Source of the DNA: Acanthaster planci
Lineage: Eukaryota; Echinodermata; Asteroidea; Valvatida; Acanthasteridae
Direction of reading: 5' to 3'
DNA: 56,845 nucleotides
Assembly: GCF_001949145.1 (NCBI RefSeq)
Contig: NW_019091367.1
Coordinates: forward strand, 1,831,154 to 1,887,998
Of this stretch, positions 12,701-23,465 are shown one piece after another; position 1 is the stretch's first letter; each line of letters begins with the position of its first letter. The notes beneath the pieces were generated by a model. It did no database searches, was not told where the DNA came from, and saw nothing but the letters and a program-made list of their open reading frames with translations. The position numbers and the translations under genes are program-made.

Positions 12701-15700
12701 GCTCTATAAGCCAATCAGAATTTTGTTTGACCCAAGTTCTAATTTTGCCCACTTCAATCAATACATTATTATCTCTTGTATTATACAGGAATACGTGTTT
12801 ACAATTTTCACACCCAGGCTCCTTTATCCTTTACTGCCACCATTTAAATTTAGGACGGATTTTCGTAATTTTCCGCAGCCAAAAATGGAACTACACTTGG
12901 CTCAAGGGTTGCAACTCCAGGACCGGAACTTGCAAAAATGAGACCTGAAACTGTCCAAACATTTGGACCCCTTCAAAGAATGTGCAAGTAGGAGCAACAT
13001 CACTCAAACAATAGGGTGGATCTCTGATCTCTGAATGGTCCATCCCAGACCGGGGTCACCGTGGCCTCTGACCTTGACTATAGCGGCTTCTAGGGAGCAG
13101 TCCTGGGGTGCTGGTCTGTCCAGCATGCCGGCCGTCAGGTAGGCCATGCTCTCCATGACATAGGCAGTCACCGTCATCTGGGCGATCTTCTCCTTGATCA
13201 GACCGAAGTCTCGCAACTTGGTGTTGAACTGCTTGCGCGCGTTGGCGTGTTCTGTCACCATTCCTGAAGAAAAAACACACAAATAACTCTAGGTTCAGGA
13301 AGTTGGGTCCATAAGTGGAAACTTTCACCACGTCCAATGTTCCATCCCTCCTCCGTAAACTTCACTGCACTGTCAATCCACCGTCTAATTGTCTTTGAGA
13401 TGTCCAACTTAATATAGTCTGCACAAGAAGACTCCTTCATATCTCTAGCATCAGCCTCATCAATGCACCCCAGACTACGTGGCCTGGTCCCCAGTTCTCT
13501 TCTAACAACTTCTCTCAACCAACAGTCTCTGATATCGACTGCTACATACAAATTTTTGCAAGCGCTGTGTACATAAAGCTTTTGACCAGCATAGTAGGTA
13601 ACTACAGCCAGTGTTTGTGAAACGTGTCCGCTTGAGTTTGGAATATTCGCATACTCGGTCAAAGGCAGCATTGAATATTCAGAAACCTAAATAGTCAAAA
13701 CGGAACAGCACCACATCAAAAGGATCCACACTTACCCACCGCCACCTTGAGCATGCCAGCCCCTGAACTTCCCATACTGAAGCGGCCGCTGTTCAGGATG
13801 TTCATGGCTACCTTGAATCCTCCGCCAACCTCCCCCAGCACGTTCTCAACGGGGATGGGCGTGTTCTCAAAGTAGACTTCCGTTGCTAGGGGCCAACAAC
13901 ATACACTCAAACCTCTTAAATCGTTTTAACTATTCAGGGGCATCCTTTTTGTTAAACACATGAATCTTGAATATCTCTCATTCGGGAAAAAACCTGTGTA
14001 GTATTTCTACCAAAGGGTTTTCAGTTCCTCTTCACTTTGTGTCTTGTAATTTCTGCAAACGTGGCTTTATACTAGTCAGACATATTATTTGCTGTGGGTG
14101 TTTCCCCTTTACGATTTGGTAACATACTGTTGGATCCTCGGATGCCGAGCTTGTCCTCCGGTTTCCCGCTGGTCAAACCTCCGAATGCTCTCTCCACAAT
14201 GAAGGCTGTGATCTTATCCTCCTTGACACCCTGAACGAACGAGGCAAAACGTATCACATCCACTAATTTCCGCACGCACTAGTGTCTTTCTGCACTCATG
14301 ACTGCGAATCGCTTACAAGATCTTGTATGAAACTGATCTCAGTAAACCAACAAATTTGAAATTAGTCAAACTGCCTTCTGGCCAGGATATTTCATGTAGA
14401 TGTGCTGAGACAAAGTTCCAATTTAACAATTTTATCAGGTCGGGTTTTTTAAGTAACAGCAGGTGGTGAATGATGGATCTACGAGCTAGATTAATTTTAC
14501 TGTCTGTTCTGTTAACATCAGCTGGAAGTGCATCCACAACTTCTTTCGACGTAAGGGGCACAGACAGTTCAATACATCTTGGAGAACACACAACGTGCCT
14601 TGCTAAAACACAAAAAAAACAGACATTATCCAAATACCTTGTCATTTGTGATTTCTGTTCTGGCAAACACAGTCATGATATCCGCTATTCCACCATTGGA
14701 AATCCAGATCTAGGATAAACGAGGGGAAAAGGGTTACCATGAAGCTTGAAGAACGCAACAAGAAGAATCTAATATCACTCTGTGGAGAAAATGGAGCTGG
14801 ATTTGAGAGAAAAAAGGAAAGAAAGACACAGTCACCTTGCTTCCATTAAGAAGGTAGTGTTTGCCATCTTCACTCAGAGTGGCCGAAGTACGTATTGACG
14901 CAGCATCACTCCCACTGAAGGAAAAAGCAACAATGGTCAAAAGCGAATGTAATATGAATGACTGCAAAATGTAAATGGCCTTTAATGACTGGTTTATAGT
15001 CAGTCATGCGACTGAAAGATTGTCAAGTGATTGACCGCGAGTGATTGACAGTTGTCACTGAAGGGATGTTAGCGACGTTGTTACAGAGTTCAAACGACTG
15101 CCACACCCAAAGATTAAATGTTGCACACTGTGTGCACGAACATCCCACAACTACGAACTACGACTACGAAGCACCCAGATAGGGTTTGGTGCCTGCTGAC
15201 TATCAGCGTCTGGCCTTCGTCACTGCACAACCAACTATAAACTTTAGAGCTCCATGAACGCCTGAGAGAAGATACTATCTAGCAAAGCACGAATGTATGC
15301 TGTACTCTGCACAAACTTCTACGGTCTCTGAATAGGCAACAGGAATTGACGTGTCAAATCGGTCTCTCATCTTTTGGCCGGTGTTGAGAACAATTCAGCA
15401 AGGCTGGGCTTGGTAGCAAGGTGGAAAATGACAAAAGGAATGCTTTTTGTTGCCGTTCATTCAAACAGCTTGTGAATTCGAATCAGACCAGAGGTCTTGT
15501 GGGGCCCCGTGATGGCCTCCGGGGGTCTCCGCTTCAACACTGCCTGCCGATAGGTCTTCTGGGACTCTGTAGGCTTGAGGCCATGAAGAACACGCACATC
15601 ATCACACAGAGAGAAGTTCTCAATGTACCCTACCTGGAGGGCTCTGTGAGGGCAAACGCTGCGATGTGTTCCCCTGAAGCCAACTTGGGCAGATACTTTG

Positions 15701-18700
15701 CCTTCTGTTCGTTGTTACCGAAGATTAAAATTCCCTATGAGGAATGAATAATGATAAAGTATATTCACATCTGCACCCACATCCACCAGACTGGAACTTG
15801 AAGCACTTCATTATTACCTTAGATCTTCATGCTTATAACACATTCATAAGACCATCTCATCCCTACCAATGATACACATTTCACTGTCAAAGAATTTATA
15901 CTTGCTTAACAATAAATTGACCAAAAGGTGGTAACAAAGTAATTTTACAACAAACTCCAATCCCCCAGCTTTGCTTTTATTTATAAGAATAATTTGAATC
16001 TACATTTAAATATCCAAGGGTCAATAGAACAATCAGCTGCACACATAGGTAAACACATCTGTGATTGGACAATTCAGTGTTAGGCAAGGTTTAGCCTTGG
16101 TCTGTTGAGATTGGGTAATGTTTGTAACGTGGGTGGTTCAACAACAAGGCAAGTGAATGACGACTTTTTGGCCTAGGTCTGTGTCAGTGGCAAATACATG
16201 TTTCTGGCCACCTGCCACCAGTAATGAGGTAGCCATAGATTAGGATGGCCGTTTCAGCCACGGCCTCACCTTAAAACCGATAGACTGGTGCGCAGCCAGA
16301 GTGACAGCTATTGCACCATCCAAGGCAGTGATTTCAGCTATCCTTGCAAACTCGGTGTTGGACAGTTCAAGACCACCTACAAAAAAAAAACAAACAAACA
16401 AGAGGGAAGAAATTAACATCCCCTCCTTCGTTGGTCTATGTTCTGCTTCCATGAATAGGTTGGGCATCATTCAACTACATGGGTCCTTTGTCCTTGATTG
16501 TCACACTTAATTTCTTGTTCAATGAAGGACACAGTGAAGACAGCAAAACTGGCAGGAACATTTATTGCTTGGTTGATAGGTAATGTAGGTCACCGTTACA
16601 ATTGTCCAAGTTCTCTCTCAAAAAAAGTAAAGTTAACGTGAAAGGCTAAGGCCATCTAGCAAACATGGTAGAAAGTCCTTCACAAGTTTATCTCATTCAA
16701 GATCCTGGCAGTCAACCCACTCGTAAATGAGTGCGAAAAACAATCCTTCTAAACCTCAGATTTCTAGCACAAAAGAAATGGTGTGCAACTATCACTCATA
16801 TTATTTCCACAGTGCAAGAGCAAGACCTAACCCGAGCTAGTTTCTTGCCAAGAAATCCTACCATACTCCTGAGGCACTTGCATCCCAAAGAGACCCAAGT
16901 CCTTCAAGGTCTGGAGTGTGTCCTCAGGAATCTTGGCCTCCGTGTCCTGCTTCTTGGAATCAACTGGATGCAAATGAAAAGAATTTCTAGTTTCTTTTTC
17001 ATTTGATCTGCAGATCGACGGCAACTCCACGACAGGTTCATGACATTTTCCTTCAAAAACCAAGACTACAGATCACATCTTTCGGTGAGCCACATCTCAT
17101 AGCAATACAGATCTCCACTAATCTGACAACTACGAGGGCCTTGTGTGGGCTTTTCACATCCATGTACAAACATTCACATCCCTATTCACATATTCTTGTT
17201 TTGCTTCAATTTTTGGGGAGGTGGGAAGTAGGGTTGTCGTATGGAGCATTGCTATCTGAGAGGATATGAAGTTGGATTTGAAGGGATCACTACGTTAGCA
17301 CCCTATTCCCCCCCCAAAAAAAATCAGCAGAAGTACAAACTACAACGATCACCTTACAGATCAAAACACCCTGTTTACAGAATACATGAAATTGAATGAA
17401 ATGAGAGGGCCACTTCCGTGAACAAATTAAATCAACAGATTCTGTAGTGGCAGCTTGGGAACTAGACGCTGGCAGCCATACGTACCATCTTCTTTGAAGA
17501 ACTTCTCAATGGGTTCACACATCTGCGTGATGTCGTTGTATTTCTCCAGGGAGATTTCTGGGTAAGGGAAAACGTCTTCCTGCACAAAGAAGTCAAGTCA
17601 AATTCAGAAAACTCAGAAATTAGGGAAACGATGCAGAATTCCGGCACGCTTTGGTGAAATGCTGCAGGTGTTTAAACAAACCAATGAAAAACAAAGAATT
17701 CAAGCTCTTTTTTCAATTATTTATATTTTGTGTATAAAATACTTCAGAAAGGAATCAAAGGATTTTTATTCTCTTGACACTTGCAATGCAACAATTGAAG
17801 TGATGTTGGCCTCCTCTTCTACAAAGTACACAAACAAATTCTGTGGAACCATTAAAGGCCTACGTCTATCATGTGTTGGTGCCTCCAACCCCCACATAAA
17901 GCACCTCCTCTGGCATAAAAGTGCTCCTGCAGGCTCTTGTTTACAATGTCTATGCCTTTTGTGGAGTTTTAAAAAACAAGCATCACTAGGGGGAAATTTC
18001 AGAGAAGGCATCCGAGGAGTGTTTCCTTTTTTTCTTCAAGGGGGCACTCTTCAAAATACGTTAACTGTGGCCAAGTTGTGCATAGGTTGTGTCATGGTTG
18101 TGTTCACTTCAAAATGCCAAAAGCGGGCCACTTGGGGAGGACTTGCACTGCACTGACTGCAGGCATACAATGCAGGGTCTGTCCCCGACCCCCCCCCTGG
18201 CTCTGGCAGTGTTTTTATTCTTTTTATGGGGGGCACCAGCTTTCATTGGTGTGGTTTTTTGGGGGCAAGTTTTTGTTAGCCTTGTTCAATATCCATTCAT
18301 CCATTTTTTTCAGTGGGGGGCACCCCGAATTTGTGGGGGCATATGCCCCCCTGCCCTCCGTGGCTACACCACTGTGAACAACATTTTTTAGCAGTTTTGT
18401 CAAAATTGTCATTCATCCCTGTCAGCTGGTCATTGATTTGCAATGGATCAAAAGTCGATCTTTTTTTTGAGGGACGGGGGTAAAGTAAAAATAAGCGTTG
18501 GGCATGTCAGGCCATCATAGCCATGGGTCACATGTCGTACTTTTGTATTTATCCCAGCTATCATTGGGGCTAGCCCAGTGGACGTTGTTTGTACTGCATT
18601 GCACCTTAAGTCCTCCTGCCATTGCGAAAGTTTTTCCACCTTTTTTCTCACAGTTTTTACCTGGCAGAGACAGTTCAAATGTCACTCACAAGTGCCTTGT

Positions 18701-19425
18701 ATCCCAAATTCATCACTAAACATGCTAAATATGCTCACGGAAGATGTATTTTGCAAGAAATTTAGTGCAACACCATGCTTCCCATCATAATCCACAAATG
18801 ATCTAAGTTTGTCTAGTACAAAGCAGTAGAACACATAGTCGCTCTAAATTTCCTGCACAATACGTTGTCTGCAGGCGTGTTAAATTTCAATACAGCATTT
18901 ATGACATTCAGGATACAGTGCACTTGTGAACAACATTTGATCTGCCTCCCCCAGGGTAAAAATGAGAGAAAAAAGTTGAAAAAAATTCACTTTGGCAGGA
19001 GGACTTTTACTAGTGACTTTACACCCTGGACGTCAGCCGTAGTGTAAATGAAGACAACGTCCAACCTGGGCTATAGTTGGAGTGTAGCATCATGAACATA
19101 TTCTTTCCACAAGCACGACAAGTATAACTACGGCTAGGCCTCCATTCCAGGTGAACGTCAGTCTTCATTTTACATTAAAATGTAATGAAGACATCGTCCA
19201 GCGAGGGCTAGCTAGACCTCCAACCTTGTTAAACCGGCCAAGGAATAGGTTCTTGATGAACGCCACGCTAGCGGGCCGACTCGTGTGGAGCAGACGATCC
19301 CATCGCCTCGGTCTTGTGTCTTTAGGACTGCCAACCACAACAGTCGCTTGCGGTGATCGGGACAGCAGTTTGGTGTCCAAACATCTCTGAAATCGACTGA
19401 AAGGGGTAAAGTTACGGGTGAACAT
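9713..19425 (-). CDS. ACAD9: Acyl-CoA dehydrogenase family member 9, mitochondrial, 15 coding exons
   Basis: FAD enzyme that inserts an alpha-beta double bond into long-chain acyl-CoA in mitochondria. In vertebrates it also helps assemble respiratory complex I. Exons in transcription order: 19425-19225, 17579-17486, 16963-16862, 16376-16270, 15734-15634, 14914-14836, 14709-14638, 14230-14128, 13885-13736, 13263-13073, 12596-12388, 11655-11520, 11159-11082, 10826-10625, 9813-9713. All junctions are GT-AG and in phase, giving 641 aa (human is 621). Visible marks: Arg-rich presequence; acyl-CoA dehydrogenase signature 1 (LTEPSSGSD) across exons 5/6; [11 protein letters not shown] in exon 9; signature 2 plus the catalytic-Glu motif [12 protein letters not shown] in exon 11; and the C-terminal extension of the VLCAD/ACAD9 branch. 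The block [14 protein letters not shown] and the tail ending AAHPLTREF fit ACAD9 better than ACADVL. The ATG at 19425 is the first in frame after an upstream stop. Confidence 0.95.
12388..12596 (-). other. ACAD9: ACAD9 exon 11: catalytic-base exon
   Basis: Encodes residues 401 to 469. It carries the family signature 2 (from QILGGLGY to YLRDARI) and then IFEGTNEI, whose Glu (about residue 443) is the catalytic base by homology to VLCAD. The exon ends AC GGT CAA|GTGAGT. The split Lys codon is completed by the first base of exon 12, which confirms the boundary. Confidence 0.85.
14836..15734 (-). other. ACAD9: ACAD9 exons 5-6: FAD/acyl-CoA signature 1
   Basis: Exon 5 (15734-15634) and exon 6 (14914-14836) meet inside a Ser codon (AG|T) to give ALTEPSSGSDAAS, the acyl-CoA dehydrogenase signature 1 that contacts FAD and substrate. 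The 719-bp intron between them (14915-15633) shows no recognisable element. Confidence 0.85.
17660..19224. repeat. Repeat-rich ACAD9 intron 1
   Basis: Several repeat-like pieces lie in this intron. A G/C-tract segment at about 18185-18375 includes a perfect palindrome GGGGGCATATGCCCCC and ends in a GTGGCTACACCACTG-type sequence. An inverted repeat pairs AAGTCCTCCTGCCA near 18608 with TGGCAGGAGGACTT near 18995. A direct repeat (GTAAATGAAGACAACGTCCA near 19043 against GTAATGAAGACATCGTCCA near 19181) is accompanied by a palindrome at about 19154-19198, just downstream of the exon 1 donor. A long open frame at 17659-18156 on the other strand has no recognisable domain. Confidence 0.5.
19225..19425 (-). 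other. ACAD9: ACAD9 exon 1: mitochondrial presequence
   Basis: 67 codons, rich in Arg, Ser and Thr and nearly free of acidic residues. They end in a block (RLLHTSRP, then [10 protein letters not shown]) that lines up with the RLLRTS...KELFLGK region at the mature N-terminus of vertebrate ACAD9. This ties a distant first exon, 1.6 kb upstream of exon 2, to the gene. The donor is AAG|GTTGGA, a weak +4 to +6 match. Confidence 0.85.
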
Positions 19426-20559
19426 GTTTGAGGTGAACAAGACTGACACCACTTTTCGGCAGAAATATCAGTGGTCTGTGTGTCTGTGTTCAGGTACAAA
19501 CTGAATTTTGGAGTGACCGTGCGTAGTTTATGCAATTTCAAAGCGCGCCCTCTATTGACACCTACTGGCAAAATAGCTGGAGTGTTGACTCTGTATTTTT
19601 GCCATGCCCAAAATTTATCGCTTATCAAAAATGGGAGACTAGTCGGCCGTAGCTGTAACTTAGCTCCGACATAACAATCACCATTTACCAAGAATCGATT
19701 AGGGGGGATGTGTTCAAATGACGCCCTCGAAATGACTGCACTAATTTTACACAGTTAACCCAGGCCCGGTGGGATGGGGGGCTTCTGAAAAAAATGAAAC
19801 AAAACGCCCGGGGAGAGGGGGAATAAAAGGAGGGTGGAGATGACACCAATTTGTTTCAAAAACACCCCGAAATTTACCCCTGCAAAATGTGTTATACTGT
19901 CTTTAGAGTGAAAATGTGTGATGGCTCTATTTTCAGTATGAATTTCGTGAAGATGTACCGGGATCAATGACAATGGCAGTAATTAACACATCTCCCACCA
20001 TGGTGGGAAACTTTGAGACGCTGATGGCAGCAGACGTATCGGTCCTCAGACGTCAGAACCATCTATGAATACTCTAAATTGGTGAAACGACCGTTACATT
20101 TGTTCTTACCAAGAGTTTTCAAGTCCCCCATTACTTATTTAAAAATTTGCCTGCGCCATCTCAAGCAATCACCTGTACCGATCAGTTTAATTTCCTAATG
20201 TATAGTAGGGCCTATACAGACCAACTACGAACCATCAGCACGCGTACGTGCAATTCACGACATCTTCTGGTCAAATCTGAATTAAAATAAAACTACTTGC
20301 AGTGGGCCTATGCGGATCCTACGTAGCCAGCTCATTCGGAATACTCTTATTATCCAATGGATAAGCATACACTCCTCAGGTCACCCGAAGATGTACCGAA
20401 GGATAAGGAACAGACTCAGCCCAATTAATTTCATGCTCTGGAAACTAGACATGTATCATGAATTTTTCTTAATTGGGTTTTCCTAACCAAATTAGGAAGA
20501 AGAGGTGGAACATGTATCAGCTTCTCAGGAATATCCACTGAATGGGGCTGCTATCTTCG
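19426..20559 (-). promoter_or_regulatory. ACAD9 5' UTR and promoter region (approximate)
   Basis: Sequence upstream of the ACAD9 ATG. An in-frame stop precedes the ATG closely, so translation does not extend further. No TATA box or initiator could be fixed. The remaining stretch to 20.56 kb shows no gene. Confidence 0.35.
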
Positions 20560-20900
20560 GTAGCCCTATACATTGTTGGCATCAATATTTGCACCAATTC
20601 GTTCGACAGTTTCGTTAGCGATTTTCACCGTTCGCTTTGGCAATTTCACCATTCGATATGCCAATTTCGACATCCAGTTCACAGATTCCATCGATTCCAT
20701 CACTGAACTCGTCATTTCATGGTGCAATTTCACAATTGAATCAGTAATTTCACATTTCCATTTTGCAATTTCACTATTCTATAGTAACATTTTTTGCCAT
20801 TCCATTCGACAGTTTCAACGTTCTATTCTGCGAAGTCACCTTTCGATTACAACTTAAGTATTCTATTTGGCAGTTTCGCTCTTCAAATCTGCTATTGGCT
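20560..20900. repeat. Degenerate minisatellite, unit about 20-25 bp
   Basis: A run of diverged copies of a unit close to CAATTTCACCATTCG, with variants such as TTTCACCGTTCGC, AATTTCGACATCCA, AATTTCACAATTG and AGTTTCAACGTTC, each about 20-25 bp after the last. The open frames here (95 to 180 codons) are low-complexity by-products of the repeat and are not called as genes. Confidence 0.55.
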
Positions 20901-21189
20901 CTGTTCAGTTATTTAGATGAACTTTTCGATTTTGTAATTTCACGCAGCGGCGATTTCGCCATTGCGTTCTTCAATCTCTCATCTGTTCTTCAGATTTATG
21001 CATTAGCCTATGCACAGATTTGTCTTTCCGCCTTGCAAATTCATTATTTCAGTTGTTTAATCGTCCGGTGTGTCGTGAAAGCATTATTCATTTGGCAAAA
21101 ACACCATTTACTTGATTTTTACTTGTCTCCAAGCATGGGATTCCCTGCGTTTCCACAGTTATCCAATTTTACGCGTGGCCTACTAATAC

Positions 21190-21321
21190 GGACGTTCCAC
21201 AATAGTGCGCCTCCAAGAGTTTGCAACGCCTTGGCCAATCACAATGCGCGAAATCTGTCGAAATCTGTGGAAAGGGTCACCGACAGATTTCGCACGTTGT
21301 GATTGGCCAACGCATTGCAAA
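21190..21321. mobile_element. Foldback/MITE-like element A, copy 1
   Basis: The left arm, about 21223-21261 (from GCAACGCCTTGGCCAATCAC), is mirrored by the right arm at about 21282-21320 with few mismatches and a loop of about 20 bp. Left of it, CACAATAGTGCGCCTCCAAGAG is shared with a second copy near 47505-47757, there in opposite orientation. This shows a dispersed family. Confidence 0.65.
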
Positions 21322-21326
21322 AGACC

Positions 21327-21519
21327 GTACTCGCGGCGGAGTCCCTAATTTCAGTCGTATTCCTGAACGAACAGTACATATATTTGAAACCCGTAATGGG
21401 ATGGTACCAAGTGATCTTGGGGGTCGGAAGGAAATCGTAGAATATACTCTGGTTCTTTGAATTTAACATTTTCAAATAAATACGTTGGGGAATACGACTG
21501 AAATTGGGGACACCGCGAA
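21327..21519. mobile_element. MITE-like element B with about 30-bp terminal inverted repeats
   Basis: The left end includes CCCTAATTTCAGTCGTATTCC. The right end includes GGGGAATACGACTGAAATTGGG, its near-exact reverse complement. The interior (about 130 bp) has no coding potential. It abuts element A directly, so the two may be one composite or nested insertion. Confidence 0.6.
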
Positions 21520-21644
21520 TGCGGTCTATTGTAATTGGCAACCCGTCGTGCCATATATTCTGCTCACTATCGTTCCGCAAAGTTAACATTATTTTAATCC
21601 GCGTATACAGATATCTTTATTCTCAGACGTGCCAAGTTCACATT

Positions 21645-21775
21645 TATTCCCGGAATAGAGATGTGTCTATTGCGCAACAAATATATCTCTATTGCGCAAT
21701 AGATATAATCTCTTTTGCATAATAGTAATAGGAATAGACATATCTCCATTAGGAATAGAGATAGCTGTATACGCT
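21645..21775. repeat. AT-rich palindromic cluster
   Basis: Multiple mutually complementary copies of a GGAATAGAGATAT / ATATCTCTATTGCGCAATAG type motif form a hairpin-prone block. It may be a foldback element. Nothing else was recognised from here to about 23.2 kb. Confidence 0.5.
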
Positions 21776-21789
21776 GATTAAATGTCAAC

Positions 21790-23465
21790 TTTGCGCGCTA
21801 TAAGGGAGTGAGGCCACGAGACAAGCCCCTAATGAGCCTCGGCCCTCAAGTCGAGTTGCTCGTAGCTCATCATCCCGATCGACTAAGGAATTGAATTCTT
21901 CATATACTTTGTGACCCAGACTGGGATAACATGAAAACGGGGAAACTCGATCACCCAAATCACTGGTCTTTTGACAACCAGCTTAGCCACTGTGTTTAGA
22001 GCATTCAGTTGCGTATAATATTAAACTCGTCTGATTAAGACAATAGGATGTGATGGTATCCCTGGTGAGACTGCATTGGTTTATCTGATGTCGCATTTTC
22101 TCAGTGCTTGCCGAGCTTGTAATCATGTGTGATGCATGTTAAGCGTCACTTGCAACTTACATACGGGGCCCCTAATGGGGTATGGTGGTGGGAACACATT
22201 CATTCAAAACAGAAATGAGTTCTCCATTTCGTGTGCTCTTAATCAAGCTTCGTGCTCACATCGTTTTGAACACTCTCGTAATTGAAAAGTGCTCGAAATA
22301 ATTTATTTCTCGGGTACTCGAAACCCTTTCGTGAGCTCTAAATAACTCATTTAGTTAGTTGGTTTCGTCATTATGAAATTAACGAATAACAAATGTTTTG
22401 GGTTATACATTATTTTTATGACTATGTTTTCCTTTTGCATACTTTAATTCTACTGATAAGCAGTGTTCCAGCGGTGAACCTTTGATCTGTTGCCTATTCC
22501 TTTTGTCAAATAGCCTGCTGTTTCCCCAGTTTATCTTTAATGTTCCCGCATGCTTACCTAGAGGATAACATGGTGCTCTTTGTATTCACTCTCTAATCTG
22601 TAACAAGTGCACACCAGTGTATGTGTGTACACTCCCATAAATTTTACAGGAGATCAGTAGGATGCTGGGACCTTAATCCCTAGTTGTTGTTCATACATTA
22701 CCCAAGCTGTGAAAGCCATAAACTTCTGCTGAGTGCTCACCTCTCTAGATACTAAATGACCAATGTCATGTGTGGCATTTTTAAGTTGTCCAATGAGAGC
22801 CTAAGCTAGTCAAGTGGCGAGGGCATGTCCTGGGTGGCAGTTTACCCCAAAGTTTTGGCAGGTTTGGTATTCCAAGCTCTGCCATCGTGATGACTATGCC
22901 TGCCGAATTCTGCCTGCGCTCTGAACTATTTTTCTTTGGACCGGAGGACCTCAACATCCAAGTCTTTCTCCTATGTTCATGAGTGTTGGCTCTCTATTTT
23001 AGGTAAGTTTGAATTCCTGTTTATATCATTTTATACTATTGTGTGTCTTTTCTGGAGTTTAGTCATTGCATTTTCACGTGACTCTTGTTGTAATTATTGG
23101 GAAAAGAAGTGTACCGATTGATTTTTATGAAGTCAGGACTTTGGGATTGGTTTGGTTTGTTGGGTTTGGTTTACATGTATTTCCATACATCACAATTAGA
23201 ACTTAAAGAAACAGTGTTATACAGAATGAAATAAAAGATGATGAATGGTAGATACCAGACAGAAAACAAACGCTTGTTCGTGGCCTGGTTATTTGTTATG
23301 ATGCTATAATTACGAGATAGAGAAGATAGGGCAAAGAGATTACAAGATAACTGAAGGTACAGCTGAATGTTAGAGCGTTACAACTCTAGACATGACTGCT
23401 TCATAAGGTTATAAATGTACACACACATGTACGCACACTAAATACATAAATATAGGGTACATAAG
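21790..23465. other. Intergenic DNA, nothing recognised
   Basis: No exon, RNA gene or clear repeat was seen apart from short CA-rich stretches near 23420. Part of 23200-23465 may be the 3' UTR of the - strand retrotransposon that ends at 23466. Confidence 0.4.

Noticed and set aside
13255-13671. 138-codon open frame on the - strand between ACAD9 exons 9 and 10
   Set aside because: It reads straight out of the exon 10 acceptor into the intron; the flanking exons splice in phase without it and no domain was recognised.
17659-18156. 165-codon open frame on the + strand
   Set aside because: It lies wholly in ACAD9 intron 1 on the opposite strand. The composition is low and there is no recognisable domain.
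9713-19425. Calling the - strand gene ACADVL
   Set aside because: The exon 1, exon 12-14 and C-terminal wording ([29 protein letters not shown]) fits ACAD9. The VLCAD-specific C-terminal words are absent.
20573-21302. Overlapping open frames of 94 and 179 codons
   Set aside because: They run through the degenerate minisatellite and then into a MITE-like repeat, with no protein-like features.
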